Positions 1 through 12,561 of a DNA stretch of 64,000 nt are shown here, in pieces; positions within the stretch are counted from its first letter, which is position 1; the number at the start of each line of letters is the position of its first letter. The stretch covers positions 682,001 through 746,000 of the forward strand of contig CM074706.1 of the NCBI GenBank assembly GCA_037367355.1, in the 5' to 3' direction. This stretch comes from Neoscytalidium dimidiatum (taxonomy: Eukaryota; Ascomycota; Dothideomycetes; Botryosphaeriales; Botryosphaeriaceae). The notes below the pieces were generated by a model. It worked only from the letters and a program-made list of their open reading frames with translations, was not told where the DNA came from and made no database searches. The position numbers and the translations under genes were made by a program.

Positions 1-2988
1 CCCAAGGCACGCGCGCGCTCTCTCTACCTCTCTTCCATTTCCCTGAGATCTGCTGGAATACCCTGCGCGATTATCATGCACAGCGGGATAATCCTCCGCG
101 TCATTTGAAACGCCAACACGTACCTTTTGTAAAGCATCGCCGTTCGCGCACATACCTCCCGGGCAATCTTTCTCTTGCTGCCCCAGTACAGCTTCACATC
201 TTTCCCCTTCCCCTACCCTCGATTCTGGTGGTCCGGCACTTGATAGAAAGCTTGCCTACCCGTGCTTCTAGGTGCCAGCATGGGACGGCATTGCAAAGCG
301 TGGGACAGCATGCGGCAAGCGAAGCCGCGCAGCTGCTTGTCGCAGGAGTCTGGCAGTGCGGTGTGCTGAGCAGCCTTAGGGCAGTGCCTCGAAAATAGAG
401 ATCAGGTTTCTTGTTCTTGTACAAGGGCCTGAAGCAAGCCTCTTCCAGAGGACCGAGTGCGTTGGGTGGTACGGCAGCGCCTCAACTGACAGCAAGCAAG
501 ACAACAGTTACGGCCTTGGTTGTAATTCTGCTGTGCAACGGATGGTTGTGGCGACGATGTGTTTCGTTTCTTGTTCCAATGTCGGATGAGAAGTAAGGAC
601 GAGTCTCCGGTTGATTGTTGACAAGACGTTGCACTGGGACGGGCTGTAGGGTAGCATAGCCCTACGGCTATGTAGTCATCATAAGTGCAGATGCGACGCA
701 TGCTGTTTTGGAGATTGAAGGGATCTTCCTGAGAGTCAAGAGGAGGGCGCATGCAGATTGCCGGTCGAGAGCGGCCATATTGACTGAGGGAGCACACAAG
801 CGAGCAAGAAGCGATATAACAACAATAAAGTCAATGGTAGAGAAGACGGCGAAGAGCCAGCTGGTGAGAGCCGCAATTATGGCGACTGGACGTTTGGATC
901 TTCAGGGTCTTGGAGGCCTGGAGAAGTGGCTAGTGAGCATTATTTCGGCAAACAGCCGGGCGCCAGGCAGAAAAGTTCATTAAAATTGCGCGTCCGTCCG
1001 GATGTGATTTAGCCCTGCGGTGATGAAGGCCTTTTTGTGCGCGCTCAGTTCGATTACTCTCCCGGATGACGTGCAGCGCGCAAGTGCGGCTGTGGAGACG
1101 TCTCCGTACCTTGCCGTACGCATCCCTTTTCTCGCGCTGGGCGGGCGCGTAGGTGTTGATGTCAGGCCAGAGCGGTTCCAGGCGCATGCCAGCTCGTATG
1201 CAAATATAAAAAGAAAAATGCTGCAGAAGGAAAAAAAATCAAATTCAAGCAGGTGGCAGGGTGCCGCCGGGCGGCCCGAGCCAGACGGGCTTGAATTCTT
1301 CTCTCCGGGCTCCCCCAGCGCAGGCGGTTCTTTGCGTAGGCATCTGGCATGCGGGCAGCGGTGGTGGTCGCGGCTGGGTTGGCGAGGCGCGCAAAATCTC
1401 CACACGCCCAACAGATTTGAGCGTTGATCCGCACAGCTCATTTCGCGTGCTGGTGAAGGAGATTTGCGGGAGGCTGGGAGAACGTCATTCGGATACGTTG
1501 TCAAACAACAAACACCCTGCCCGCCAAGCGCAGGGGCAACTCTGGCGCAAATGAAGCAGGAGACGGGCCTGTGCGCATTTATTCCTGGCCGGGGGGCCCT
1601 CAGCCCTCAGGTTAGCGAGCTTCAGCGCGCTTGAAACAGGCACAATGCCGCTCTGTCATGCTGCTGGCTGGGCTGCTCTGGCGGCGCGGCAGAGCGACCA
1701 CGGTCGCCGTTTTGCGCCGGCGGGCTCGGGCTGGTGCGCGACGTAGCTGGGGCATCAGCGCGCGATTGGAATATCGATCTCCACGCCGGACCGATTGTCA
1801 CAGCAGCCGCCATGCGCAAGGAATTCTCCTCGCGCGCGCACGCAGGCCTCAGCCACACCCAGGCGCTCGTGCGGCCAGGCCGACGCTACCGCGGGCTGGA
1901 CGCGCAGCCGTCGCCGTCCACCCAGCGACGGGCAGCGGGCTGAGCAACGCGCGGGCGTGAAGGCTGCGTGCTGGCGGGCAGCATGCCGGCTGGTGGCGCA
2001 GCTGCGCGCGACTGAAGCGATGCGGGCGCGCGGCGCTGATTGGCGAGATACGAGATGGATCGTTCAGCGAATTGCCTGGCTCGAGCTCGGCAGGCCGGGG
2101 TGCCGCCTGCTGCTCGCAAGGGGTGCTGTTCTGGGCGGCGCGGACGGTGGATGGGCGGGCGGGCGGGCGGGCGTGCGAGCATGCGGCGCAGAGGAACCGT
2201 GGACGCTCGACGGCATCGCGGCGTGGAGCGCGAACGGCGCGCGAACGGTGCGGCGAAGGTCGATGCCCGCTGCCCGTGGGACGCACAGGGCGCGGCGTCG
2301 CGCGGTGGTGCTGGCGGTGATCTCTGTCGCGGGCCCGCCTGGCTGCGGAGGGTGTGGTAGAGAAAGAGAACTAGAGGGCTTAAGGCGGCATGGCGCGCGC
2401 TCCGTGCGCACTCGCCCCATTTGATGTTGCCCGGGCCTGTCGCTCCCATCATCGCCCACACTCCAACTTCTCCCGCACCGTCCACAACCCCAGGTGCCAA
2501 CACCACCACCCACTCCGACCAAATGCTGAGATAGGTCGCCGCAACAGCGCACCCGTCGACGCGTCCGTTCCTTACGACCACATTCATTCCCTTACCATCT
2601 TCGACACGAGAGACACGGCGGTGACCCGGAGAATCTGCTTGCTTCTGCCCTTCGCCTATACTGTGTACGCCCGCAACCTCTACCTCCACCCTCACCACGC
2701 CCTGCGCCCCGCGCCCCGCGCCCCGACCGCCCTCCGCTGACTGCGCTCTACAGTTAATCGCATTGCTTTTCCACCTGCTTCCTTTGCCTCTGTTGTTTTC
2801 TTCCGCTTCTCTTGCCTGCTCGTCCCATGCTGTACGCGCCATAACACCGCCGTACCACCGACCCTCCTGCATCCGCCCGTCCCATCCCGTCTAGCTCCAT
2901 CTCGACGCAATCGCATTGTGACGCCAACTCTGACCGTCGCGCTTCCGACACGTTGCAACAAGCGCGACCCAGCACAAGCAACACAGCC
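1..2988. other. left flank without a supported gene
   Basis: I see no gene here. From about 1,600 to 2,400 the DNA is very GC-rich and long frames overlap on both strands, as expected from composition alone. A GGGC run lies at about 2,152-2,172. From about 2,440 to 2,985 the plus strand is pyrimidine-rich, typical of the promoter and leader of a fungal housekeeping gene, and probably belongs to the gene starting at 2,989. Confidence 0.5.
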
Positions 2989-5817
2989 ATGGCACAAATC
3001 GCCCTCCCGCGGCAGCCTGTCACCCAGGCTCCAGCCTCCGACATGGGCACTCCGCTGTACCAGAGGCGCGCTCCGGTTGCTACCGGCCACATTGAGCTCG
3101 TTCCAAATCCTCACTTTGTCTTTCCACAGCCGTCGCCAGATTCACCGCCCTCCGATGTTCCGGCCGCCTCTGTCCGCCGTCCGAGTTCTCTGCAGGTATT
3201 GCCAACCGCCAGGCGCACTAATCCGGATATCAGCAAACGACGTTCAGCGAGCGCTCTGCCTGACTTCAGCTTCAACCCTGGTGCCCCGGCCCTTTCGCCC
3301 GCTCCCTCGACGACCACGCCTCCGCTTACCCCCACGTCCAACTCTCCAACGACGCCCTCCAGGAACTTGGGACACAGGCGTGGCGCGAGTGAATTTATTG
3401 GCGGCGGCAGCTTCAGAAACGGCACCATGGTTCCCATGAGCTCCAGCCCAACGAAGATTGACGGCGGCTTCCCGGCTCCGACTTCCACCCTGAAGCCAGG
3501 CCCTCCTGCGGGGAGAAGAGGGCATGCGCACCGTCGTTCCGGAGCTATTTCCTCGCACGACCTCTCTTTTCTGCTTCAGCCGCCACCTACTAACGCTGCG
3601 AGCCCTCCAAACGTGCCAGAGATCCCTCGTATTGACAACACCCCTGCCACGCCCGTCGATAAGGAGTTGAAGCCCTCACCATTCCCCAAGTCTCAGACTC
3701 CTCCTCCGGCTATCAATGTCTTGGACTCTTCCGAAAATCTCAGTTCGCTCCAGTCCAGTGCCGATTCGTCTCCTCAGCGGCCATCGTCTCGGGCACGGGT
3801 TGGATTCTCTGAAACCGTCGAGTACATTCGCCCTCTGTCTACGATCTCTTCGGAGACGGAGAGCACAATGTCAACCATTCGTGGTCATTCGGTCTCGAAT
3901 AGTCTGTCTTCCGTCATCAGCGGAGCATCAAGCCCGTCGGCCGCTCGCATGGGTCGTCCTAATCTAACAGTCACGTTCAACAAAGAGAGCAAGTCAGGGC
4001 GCCCCAGCACTGCGGGGGCCATCTTGGACGTGAAAGACGGTGGAAAAAACAGTTTCGGTGAACTGTTGGGTTCCAAGCGCCCGAAGTCGGCCATCTTCCC
4101 GGAAATCCAATCTTCGGCGGCGGTCGCCAGCAGCCCACCTGCGCGCCACAACAAGAAGCGCAGTTTCTTCTGGTCCGAGCAACGCAACAGCGATTCTTCC
4201 ATTTCTGCAGCATCTGGTGTAACTACCTCCGAGGCATCCGTTTCGGTACTGTCAGAGTCGCCGATATCTTCGCCTGCTGATCCCAGCCCTTCTGACTTCT
4301 ACGCCAAGGCACCACCCACCCCTCCCCGCAAGTCCCACAGCAAGAAGCCGCGGAAGGTAAAATCGTGGGCTACCTCCATCATTTCTCGCAAGTCCAAACG
4401 CCACAGCTCGAAGTTGAAGGAGATCCCCCGCAGAGGATCGACGCCTACCCTCCCCAGCCAATCCAGCATCCCGGATGACGATATCGAGGTTGACCTCGAC
4501 GAGATTGAGCCCAACTTTGATGTCGACGACACCGTCACGATTGTGACTCCGACGTCGAACCCCGTCCAGTCCAGGCCCAAATTGGACACCAGCATCGCCT
4601 CCTGGAGACCTAGGCAGTTGCAGGGACAGGAACACGATGCCATGAGCCCAGTCATCGACCTCGATGCTGCGCTTGGCCCGTTCAACACACCGACCATTGG
4701 CCCGGTGCCACCTCGTGCCCAAGCACGTGGCGTAACCGCCAGACGGAGACCGATGCATAGCAGCGTGGGCGCCATGGCCGGCCACCGCAGGACCGAAAGT
4801 GCACCGGAACTTGTTCCGTTCGAGTTTCGGGCCACCCCTGCAGCCGCTGGATCAACGATGGCGGATGTTTTTGAGGAAGAGGAAGAGGAGGAAGAGAGTG
4901 CAGCGACGCCGGCTACTGGCAGCAGTCCATCCGGTGCCGAGGCTTCCGCTAGTGACGACGAGGATGAAACCGGCATTGGGATTCAGGTCGTTGAGACGGA
5001 CCAGCCTCAGCACGGCACAACGCTCAACTGGAACTTCAATGACGCATTCTCGAAGAGCAAATCGTCTTCGCTGGAGCTGCCTGCACCTTCCCCGACAGCG
5101 GCAAGGGCCACCGCCCCCGTGTCTCCCGGCACCAATCCTATCAATATCTCTCGCGCACCCAGTCCTATCGACATTAGTGAGGAGCATGAGGAGCATGAGG
5201 AGCCCCGCACGTCGAGCGTTACGCGAACCTCGGATTCCACAATCACTCCGGCGGCAGATGCGTGTAGGGAACCGGAGCAGTCGCTGCACCTGCCGGTGCC
5301 AACGCCATCTCAGGCAACCCACAGCCCGGATTCCCTCAGCACATCCTCATTTTCCTCGCCAGACTTTGGCCGTGACCAAAATTCCTTCGACACGCCCAGG
5401 ATGGGCACTGCAGCCTCGTCCATCACCGATAGCCGGTCGATGCATATCGGCGAGCCAGGTCCCGATTGCCGCGTCTCTGTCGACGACGTCCCCTCCTTGA
5501 CAAGCAGCAGGTCGACGATGACAAGTGCCCAGCAGGCCAACTTTCCATACGTCATGCCTCGGAGCCCTGGGGACCGTATGGGGTCCGTTTCGTCTATGTC
5601 AAGCATGCCGTATGAGACCCGCCGCAAGCGCGCCAGCATCGCCAGCCTCTCAAGACTCGTGGGAAGTTCTTTCGGTGAAAAGAGCAAGCTTTCGATTGAA
5701 CAGAGACCGCAGTCTGAGCACGCCGATAAACCCAAGGAATCGAAGCACAAGAAATCTTCTCGGCGGCTCAGCAAGATGATGCAGTTCTGGAAGAACAAGC
5801 AAACTCCCCGCTCGTAA
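2989..5817 (+). CDS. Ser/Pro-rich protein, fungal 'cell wall proline rich protein' type
   Basis: A 942-residue intronless frame. The ATG at 2,989 was chosen because the frame upstream of it has only a non-ATG start, and the protein then begins MAQIALPRQP. Nearly the whole chain is low-complexity and rich in Ser, Pro and Thr, so it is probably disordered. A segment reading LVPNPHFVFPQPSP near residue 45 and a basic C-terminus with KKSSRRLSKMMQFWKN are the more protein-like parts. An acidic run of Glu occurs near residue 630. This layout matches proteins labelled 'cell wall proline rich protein' in Aspergillus. There is no signal peptide or membrane segment, so a cell-wall location is doubtful and a cytoplasmic scaffold is equally possible. 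Many SP and TP dipeptides could be kinase sites (inference). Molecular function is unknown. Confidence 0.85.
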   Translation: MAQIALPRQPVTQAPASDMGTPLYQRRAPVATGHIELVPNPHFVFPQPSPDSPPSDVPAASVRRPSSLQVLPTARRTNPDISKRRSASALPDFSFNPGAPALSPAPSTTTPPLTPTSNSPTTPSRNLGHRRGASEFIGGGSFRNGTMVPMSSSPTKIDGGFPAPTSTLKPGPPAGRRGHAHRRSGAISSHDLSFLLQPPPTNAASPPNVPEIPRIDNTPATPVDKELKPSPFPKSQTPPPAINVLDSSENLSSLQSSADSSPQRPSSRARVGFSETVEYIRPLSTISSETESTMSTIRGHSVSNSLSSVISGASSPSAARMGRPNLTVTFNKESKSGRPSTAGAILDVKDGGKNSFGELLGSKRPKSAIFPEIQSSAAVASSPPARHNKKRSFFWSEQRNSDSSISAASGVTTSEASVSVLSESPISSPADPSPSDFYAKAPPTPPRKSHSKKPRKVKSWATSIISRKSKRHSSKLKEIPRRGSTPTLPSQSSIPDDDIEVDLDEIEPNFDVDDTVTIVTPTSNPVQSRPKLDTSIASWRPRQLQGQEHDAMSPVIDLDAALGPFNTPTIGPVPPRAQARGVTARRRPMHSSVGAMAGHRRTESAPELVPFEFRATPAAAGSTMADVFEEEEEEEESAATPATGSSPSGAEASASDDEDETGIGIQVVETDQPQHGTTLNWNFNDAFSKSKSSSLELPAPSPTAARATAPVSPGTNPINISRAPSPIDISEEHEEHEEPRTSSVTRTSDSTITPAADACREPEQSLHLPVPTPSQATHSPDSLSTSSFSSPDFGRDQNSFDTPRMGTAASSITDSRSMHIGEPGPDCRVSVDDVPSLTSSRSTMTSAQQANFPYVMPRSPGDRMGSVSSMSSMPYETRRKRASIASLSRLVGSSFGEKSKLSIEQRPQSEHADKPKESKHKKSSRRLSKMMQFWKNKQTPRS

Positions 5818-8800
5818 TTGTATATCGTCACGGCCTATCTCGCTTTTGTCTCGGCTACTCCTCGACCTGGGATCATCCTTATATGGACTAATGCAACCTC
5901 TGGCCGACTCCTGAAGCCGGCCTTCATGTTGATGGCATGTTACGACTGTTTTTACTTCTTTGGGTTTTCGCGCCCGGGAACGGAATTCCTTGCGACAGGG
6001 TTTCGATTTCATTCATGGACATGGTTTTTTTTTCCGCTTTGCGTTTCGGAGCATATGGGGGCGCCACTGGGAAGGACGAGCATATCCGGATTCGTTTTCA
6101 TATTTCCTGGACATTTTCTGGTCCCGTTCGGGTGTCAACAAGACACGCGTTGTTTCCAGCATACAGAAAGAAGAGCACAAACCAAGGGCAACAGCAGGAA
6201 GAATTTCAACAGCATGGGAGGACTTCTGGAAGACTTTGCTTCGCATAGGCGGTACAGGGCGGAAGCGATCTCTCCCCCTCTTGTTTTTGATTTCGTCAAA
6301 GAACGAAAGGATCAGCGTGCATGGGGAGCCCCCGGCTCGTGTGGAGCGGGGCAAAAGTTGGCTGATCAGTTCTTCGTTCTGCTTTTTGCTTTGGGCGGAT
6401 TGAGAGTTTTTTTGTCAGTTTTACACTGTTCGAGCTGCCTGGCATCTATCTTGATTGTTTTCCAAGCCGCACACACGATGTGGCCCTCCTGCCTTTTCTC
6501 TCCACTTGGCCGCGGCCCTTCCTCATCCTCGGACAGGTTACGACGAAGCCTGTTCACAAAAGCATATCTTGGGAGGCCAATTTTCCGTGGGATGTTCTGT
6601 TGAGTAGAGGATTATGTGGGATTGGGACGGCACTTGTGTGTGCGTGTTTCCCTGCGCTAGATAGACTTTAGCTTGTTGAAGATCAAGGATGGAGGGTGCT
6701 CAGTGTGGACGGACGACGAATGAAATGCAGAATCAAACTAATTACACTCGTTTAATAATAATCTGCTACTTCAACAACATTCTGCCTCCCTCCTCTCCAT
6801 TTTCCGGCCCTTCAGGCAGAAGAATGTGCTCGGTGTCATTGGTTGTTTGATCACCAACCTCATCTCGGCCCAGCCATATGAGGCATCGTTATTACGTGCT
6901 CACGAATGTTTTTGATTAGCATTCCTAGGAAGTCCCCGCTGAGGGTCGAGCTGAAACTCTCATCACGTGGCCGTGCTCATTGATGTTTCAAGTTCGTTGC
7001 CCTGCACATTCACTCCGTGTGGCTTGCCTTCCATCCGGAACGAGAAAGTGACAACGTGTTGCGAGAGTCGAACGGGCCGAAGAGCTGCGAGCGCAGGCGT
7101 CTTCGCTTTCGGGCGCCTTGGTTCTGACAAGGCCACCCTTCCCACGGACTGCCTGGTTCTTGCCTTGTTCATGCTTCTAACGTTCACCGGGATCTGGATT
7201 CCTGCGCGTCATCGCCGGATGGGCAGCCCTCACAGGGCTTCGTTTTCCACGTCCTAAATTTGCGCGTAGACGACACCGCTGGACTGATGTTCATTGCCAG
7301 ACTAGCCTATTCCTTTGTGACGCAAGGCAAGAAGCACATTTGCACCTCGCTGCCCAACTATAGCGTTCAGTGCTTGGTTAACTCTTTCGCGTCCGGCCGT
7401 ACCGCAGCTCTGCTGCTGCATCTGCACCAACGTTGCTTCCAAGTTCCGGCTGTCAGCCGGGGATTGAAGCTTCAGGGCCTGGGAAGTTCTGGAGCCGTGT
7501 CGCTGACGAACGGGAAGCTCAATTACATGCCTTACCCGCCTCCGCAGAAGGAGAATCCGCCCTGGTAGGCTGGTGAAGAGCATCGAAACGCTCCGGGGGT
7601 CGATAGTGCGGCGCTGCACGCGTTGGCTACCGCTTTTTCCCGCCTTACACCCGCGCCGCTTCGCTCATTCCGTGCCACACCATGCTCCCTTCTGGGTCCC
7701 GCCACGCCTTCTCGTTGGTTGGATGCGCTTCGATGCGTCTGCTTCAAGCAAGGTGTTCCCGCGATATCGCTGTGGCGATCATCCGCGTCTGGGCTAAGCG
7801 GACAACGGAGGGCGGCGGGGCGAAGGGGACGGAAATTCTCCGATGATAGGCGGATGGCGCACATGGAGAGACGGTCGGCGCTGGTACTGCGGCGGCGGCG
7901 ACCATGGTGTTGCGGCCTGGCGGCTGGGCGCATAAGGCAGGATGGGACAGCAGGTGTCAAGGCTCCGGTGCCGTCTCTGCCGATGCGAGTACGATACGGC
8001 AGCTAAGTGTTTGAAGTCAACTTCTCGCAGTGGTCGCCCAAATGGGCGATTATCTTGCAGGGTGATGATGCAGATCTGCCGGACCCTTGGTGGTGAAGAA
8101 GACGGCTAATATTGACGTCCATCGTACTCCGGCTGCAGTCGAGTAAACATCGCTGCGACAGAAAGAGTATCACCACGGCAATGGAGATCGCACTCTGCGC
8201 GAGGGCTCAATACTATAAGCATTCGGCCATGCGCCAAGACCAGACTTTCTCTTGTCGTTTTCTTTGTGTCGGAAGTCGCAAGTGACATGCTAACAGCATT
8301 GCCCTCGCTTTCTCCGTCTACTCGAGCAGCAACGGAGAGACCACATCAAGAGCTCTGGGCACTGCCCATCAACCGTAGGTTAGATACGGGTCGGAAACCT
8401 TCATGTCGTTCCCCACCAGCGGCCCATCCCGTCACACCCGCCGCAACGGATGCGTTTGGGAGGACTCGGGACCTTCTTGATTACCAGCGCTTCCGCACAG
8501 CCACACAGTTGATGCGGGGGCACTCTGAGCGAAATCTTCTTTCTCCATCACCCAATGATGATCTCCTTCCGGCGCATCAAACTTTGGCATCCTCGCTCTC
8601 GCTCTCTCATTACTGTGGATCCGCTTTGCTCTCCCTCGTCTCAATACCCTGCTTCTTGCTCTTCCTTCTCTCTCTCTCTCTCTCTCTTTTTTTTTTTTTT
8701 TTTTACAATTGTATTAGGCTCTCACTGTCGTAGTGTGACGGAATTTTCCATTCGGATGGCTGTGCTTCCGGCTCAGGGTCTGATGTGGCGACAGCGGCGC

Positions 8801-10398
8801 GCGAGAGAGCGACATCAGAAAGACAATGAAAAACCCGGGCCGGTAACGGTCCGTGGGCGAACACTGACGCCGGTTGGTAATGTAATGCACTTGGTGGTGT
8901 AGAGGACTCATAGAGAGCCGTGCGTCTTGATTCTTTCTCATCACTGCAATTTTGCCCTTCCAAACTAGCGTCGAGTTTTCATGTTCAGCCTCTCATAAGG
9001 GATCATCATGTCAATGTCTCTGACTATGTTTATGATGAATGTGTGATCGTTCCGTGACGAGTGCGGGAGATGAACGGGAGAGCTTCTTGGGACGGCATTC
9101 CCTTATCCGCCACGCATAAGCTTCCTCGGTGGATGTAAGCATGGTGGCTTTGAGTTGAGGGATCCTTGCTTGCGGGGAGATTTCGGGATTGACCATGGGA
9201 GAATGGTAATAGTAGGGCTGCGCTGCACTTATTCATTCCCCCGGAAAATTCGATTAATATCAAGCGAATTACATAGTGGCTTGGACTTTCTTTCGACCGA
9301 GGCTGCGGACAGTCGAGTCAGTAGCAGGAAATGAGATGAATGCCTGCGAGACTTTGCTCTAGGTTGCAGAGCTGCTATTGTCAGCGTCAACGCCACAGTA
9401 ATCCCATCAAACCTGTCGACGGTAGCGCATAATTCTTGCCATCCCAGCGCACAAGTAGATGTTGCATTGTTCATTATGTAAATCTGAAGGCCGCATGGCT
9501 TCTTCGACCTATAGATTGGAGTCTCGTATGTAATTGAGAATTATATGAATGAGCGAGTTATCTAAGCGCTGAAACTGGTCTTGTGAGATACATCTTCAGG
9601 TGTTTACACAGGACTGACTTTAGTCCATATTCTGCATAATTTAAATCGGCACGTTGGGACGGCACTTACAATACTGGCAGCGAGAAGATCGTAGGAAGTA
9701 ATCTGAAAGAAGCAACAATGAGGCTGCATCAGTATGCTTTGAAGTTGACATGGCTTTACTTGGTCTGGGCGAGCCGCGAGCAGAAGATAAAAGGGCGAAT
9801 ATATATATATATTAAAAGAGGGCAATAGAGGAACTTTGCCACGCCCGACGTCCTTTGCATCTGAGATGCGTGATCGCCAAGCTGTCGTCAAAGCCTTGTG
9901 CCAGACTGGGCATTCTCTTCATCAGGCCATATCTCATTCGTTCTCAACCGTACGACCCTATCCCTTGACGGCCAATCTTCGAGTAGTGAAGAAAGCCAAG
10001 AAAGAAAACAAAACCCGCGATATCTAATTACAAGGTATGATAGTAGAATGCAAATGCGTGACGCCGCTCTCCAGATCCAATATCAGACGAAGTTGCGTGG
10101 AGCAAAACAGGCCAACTTTCAAATATCCACCAAGAAAAATGCCAAGTGTGCCCAAACCGCGTAACAGAAACGAATGTGGTCATATTGTACATGAAAAAGG
10201 TCCCGTCATCGTGCATTCCCCTCTTTTCCTCTGATGACTAACGATGCGCTGATCGTCGGACGGGAAAACATTGGCATATTACAGAATTTTGGCGCCAGGT
10301 TGCTTCACCGCACAAACGACCTAGCAAACAGGGCGCACTGAATCCGAACCATGATAGAGGCACGACGGCGCTGGAAGATTCAGCTCCTGATACGTCCT
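5818..10398. other. intergenic stretch, no supported gene
   Basis: No gene was recognised on either strand. The first 790 bases contain an open frame directly after the stop codon of the preceding gene, described under findings. The rest has short frames without domain-like features. Simple repeats occur at 8,667-8,704 (CT then poly-T) and 9,799-9,812 (AT). Unannotated UTRs or a non-coding RNA cannot be excluded. Confidence 0.4.
8667..8704. repeat. CT microsatellite followed by poly-T
   Basis: About eleven CT units run straight into about 18 T residues. It is a simple-sequence tract in intergenic DNA, likely polymorphic in length between strains. Confidence 0.9.
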
Positions 10399-12028
10399 CT
10401 ACCGAGCCTTCCTCTGCTTGCCGTTGGCTGCCCGGGGCGTCGCTGTCGTCGACGCCTTCTCCTCGACCGGCGATACGGGCTCACCATTTAGCAAGACTTG
10501 GGGCGTCGGTTCCACAGTCTTGCCATTGGCAGCTCCCTCCTGCGCCTCGTGCTCGTTTTCGCTTTCCTCGTAATCGCTGCGTTCGTCCTTGACGACCTCT
10601 CCCCAGGATGCAACAAACCGGTAAGCGATCCGCAGGATCAGGAACAGCCAGAACAGGTTCACAGCCTGCAGGCTCGCAAGCAGAGCGAAAGTGATGTATT
10701 GCGAAATCCAGCACTTGTATTGCTGCGTTTCCCAGTTGAGCTCAAACGGGCCGACAGACGAGAATTCACCGCTGATGATGGACCAGAGGATGTGCAGGTT
10801 TATGTAGTGGCGGAGGTAAGTCCAGACGCCGATGAAGAGTCCGAAATAGGGTCCAACTAGGGGCGAATCGAGATAATTGAGGGTTTTCGAGGTCTTTGCG
10901 CAGTCAGAAACCGGCGTGAAAGCGTAGCTTGAAACGGGGCCAGTGGATACTTACAGCAAGGAAGAAGTCACTGATATCGTGGGTAATGTAGACGGCAACC
11001 CCCATGTAGGTAAAGTGGAAGCGGTAACTGCACCAAATCAGAGCGATGGTGATGATATGGTGCATCACTAGCTCCTTGAAATCCTTCCGCGGCTTCTCCA
11101 GCATCAAGAGCAGGACAATGGCCTGCTGAGCCCAATAGCTAGCCTGAAGCAGGTAGTAGGCCTTGAATATAGCCTCGTGAGTCCTGTGGGGGAAACCTTC
11201 GTACATGCCCTTCGTGTTGAAATACCAGACTGGAGTACGCGACATGACATAAAGACCGAATGGGCCGAAGATTGCAAAGTATATGGCGGTGTAGACCTGC
11301 TCCATAAAGCGGGCCTGCTTGGCGCGCGACTTGATTCCGCAACGGATAGCCATGGGCCGCAGCAGGCGCTGCATCAAAAATTCGCGGGTAAACGACAAGA
11401 CGACGATGTAGAAGCCAACGAAAGCAAAATCCTTTCCTCCCTTACCATACTGTATCGGGGTGGACGGGTCGGCGTTGGGGTCGCGGGGCAGCGGATAGGA
11501 CAGGAAGATGGCAGCGTGCAACGGGTTGGACTCGTTGGGGTTGACGGCATAGGCGGCGAGGATGATCAGGACAAGGACTAGAGGGTTGAGCCAGGTATGA
11601 CGCATGGAGAGCTTCCACCAGCGGCGAACAAGAGACTTTGCTTTTCGACGCTTCGAAGGGCGCTGCTGTTTGGGGAAGCGCTGTGGCGGATGCGGTCAGC
11701 TACAGGCGCAAGCATTGCGCGGCGGAGCGCGGGGAGAACGGAGGGGCAGCACCTCTTCGGTAGGGGATTGGTTGTCAAAGGCAGTGGCCAGGCTAACGGT
11801 GCCTGTATCTCCCCTGGGATCATCACCAAGATTGCTGCTCTTTCGCCGGCGGCGCGAGCCGCTGCTGAGGCCGGAGGAACTGTCCTTGCGCGAGGTCTGG
11901 ATGGGCGGGAAGGGCTCGGTCTGTTCGGAGCGGGCCATGGCGTGTGTTGTCGGGCTGGGACGGGTAAGAGGGAAGAGCGGAAAAGAGGGAAGAGCGGAAG
12001 AGAGGGGAGGGATGGCAGTGGAGGACAT
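10399..12028 (-). CDS. LAG1: ceramide synthase (Lag1/Lac1 family)
   Basis: Acyl-CoA-dependent ceramide synthase of the endoplasmic reticulum, joining a sphingoid base to a fatty acyl chain. Exons are 12028-11753, 11680-10955 and 10893-10399, giving about 498 residues. The N-terminal exon is Ser-rich with a basic RRRRK patch. Exon 2 carries membrane segments and the TLC (TRAM-LAG1-CLN8) domain with the Lag motif: an HH pair near residue 299 and HDISDFF about 25 residues later. Splicing to exon 3 gives SKTLNYL, as in yeast Lag1. The C-terminus is acidic and then lysine-rich. Intron 2 is clear: GTAAGT donor, CTGAC branch-like site, AAG acceptor. The donor of intron 1 is less certain: GTGCTG at 11,752 gives a 72-nt intron, while GTTAGC at 11,797 also keeps phase. 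It lies downstream of the mL67 gene on the same strand. Confidence 0.93.
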
Positions 12029-12561
12029 GGAGCTCAGCAGCGGCAGAAAATCAGCCTGGGCGAGCGGTGGTCAATCGGCGGCGGGCTCGAGGCCAGCGCA
12101 TCCAATGAGCACGCGACTCGTCCTCCGCAATTTCCGCACCGCACCGCACCGCTCCAGCAACCATGCAGCCAGCGCCCGAGGGCGCCTGTCAAGCCCCGGC
12201 TTCAGGGTCCATGGCCTCCGGCCCGCCGCCCGCTTGGCGCCTGGCATCTTGCATCGCCCTGCTACGGATGTCAACGTCAACACCAATGAGCTAGTCGGAC
12301 ACTGCCCAATGCTGATGCCTTCCTCTCTGCACTGTCCCAGATCCATCTTGGCCCAGACATCCCGCTCTAGATAAGCTGTGGTCCTCGACGCCACAGACGC
12401 AGCCTGCAACCTTGCGTTTAGCACGTGAATTACGCACGCGAGCATCGCAGAGCATCATAGCCATGCGTATGCCACATTTTGCAGACAATAATCGTACACT
12501 ACAGGCCTATACCCAATTCCTATCTGGTTCGAAAAATGCAACCCTTCCATGACTTAATCCG
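12029..12561. other. intergenic region upstream of LAG1
   Basis: About 530 bases between the 3' end of the mL67 gene and the start of the ceramide synthase gene, both on the minus strand. It should hold the terminator of the first and the promoter of the second. I see no further gene or clear motif. Confidence 0.4.

Noticed and set aside
1795..2872. Several long frames on both strands
   Set aside because: They overlap one another in very GC-rich DNA and have Arg/Ala-rich compositional translations without any motif.
4252..5500. Long frames on both strands inside the Ser/Pro-rich gene
   Set aside because: Shadows of the main 942-residue frame.
8266..8733. 155-codon plus-strand frame
   Set aside because: Its C-terminal part is only the CT and poly-T microsatellite, and the rest has no protein-like features.
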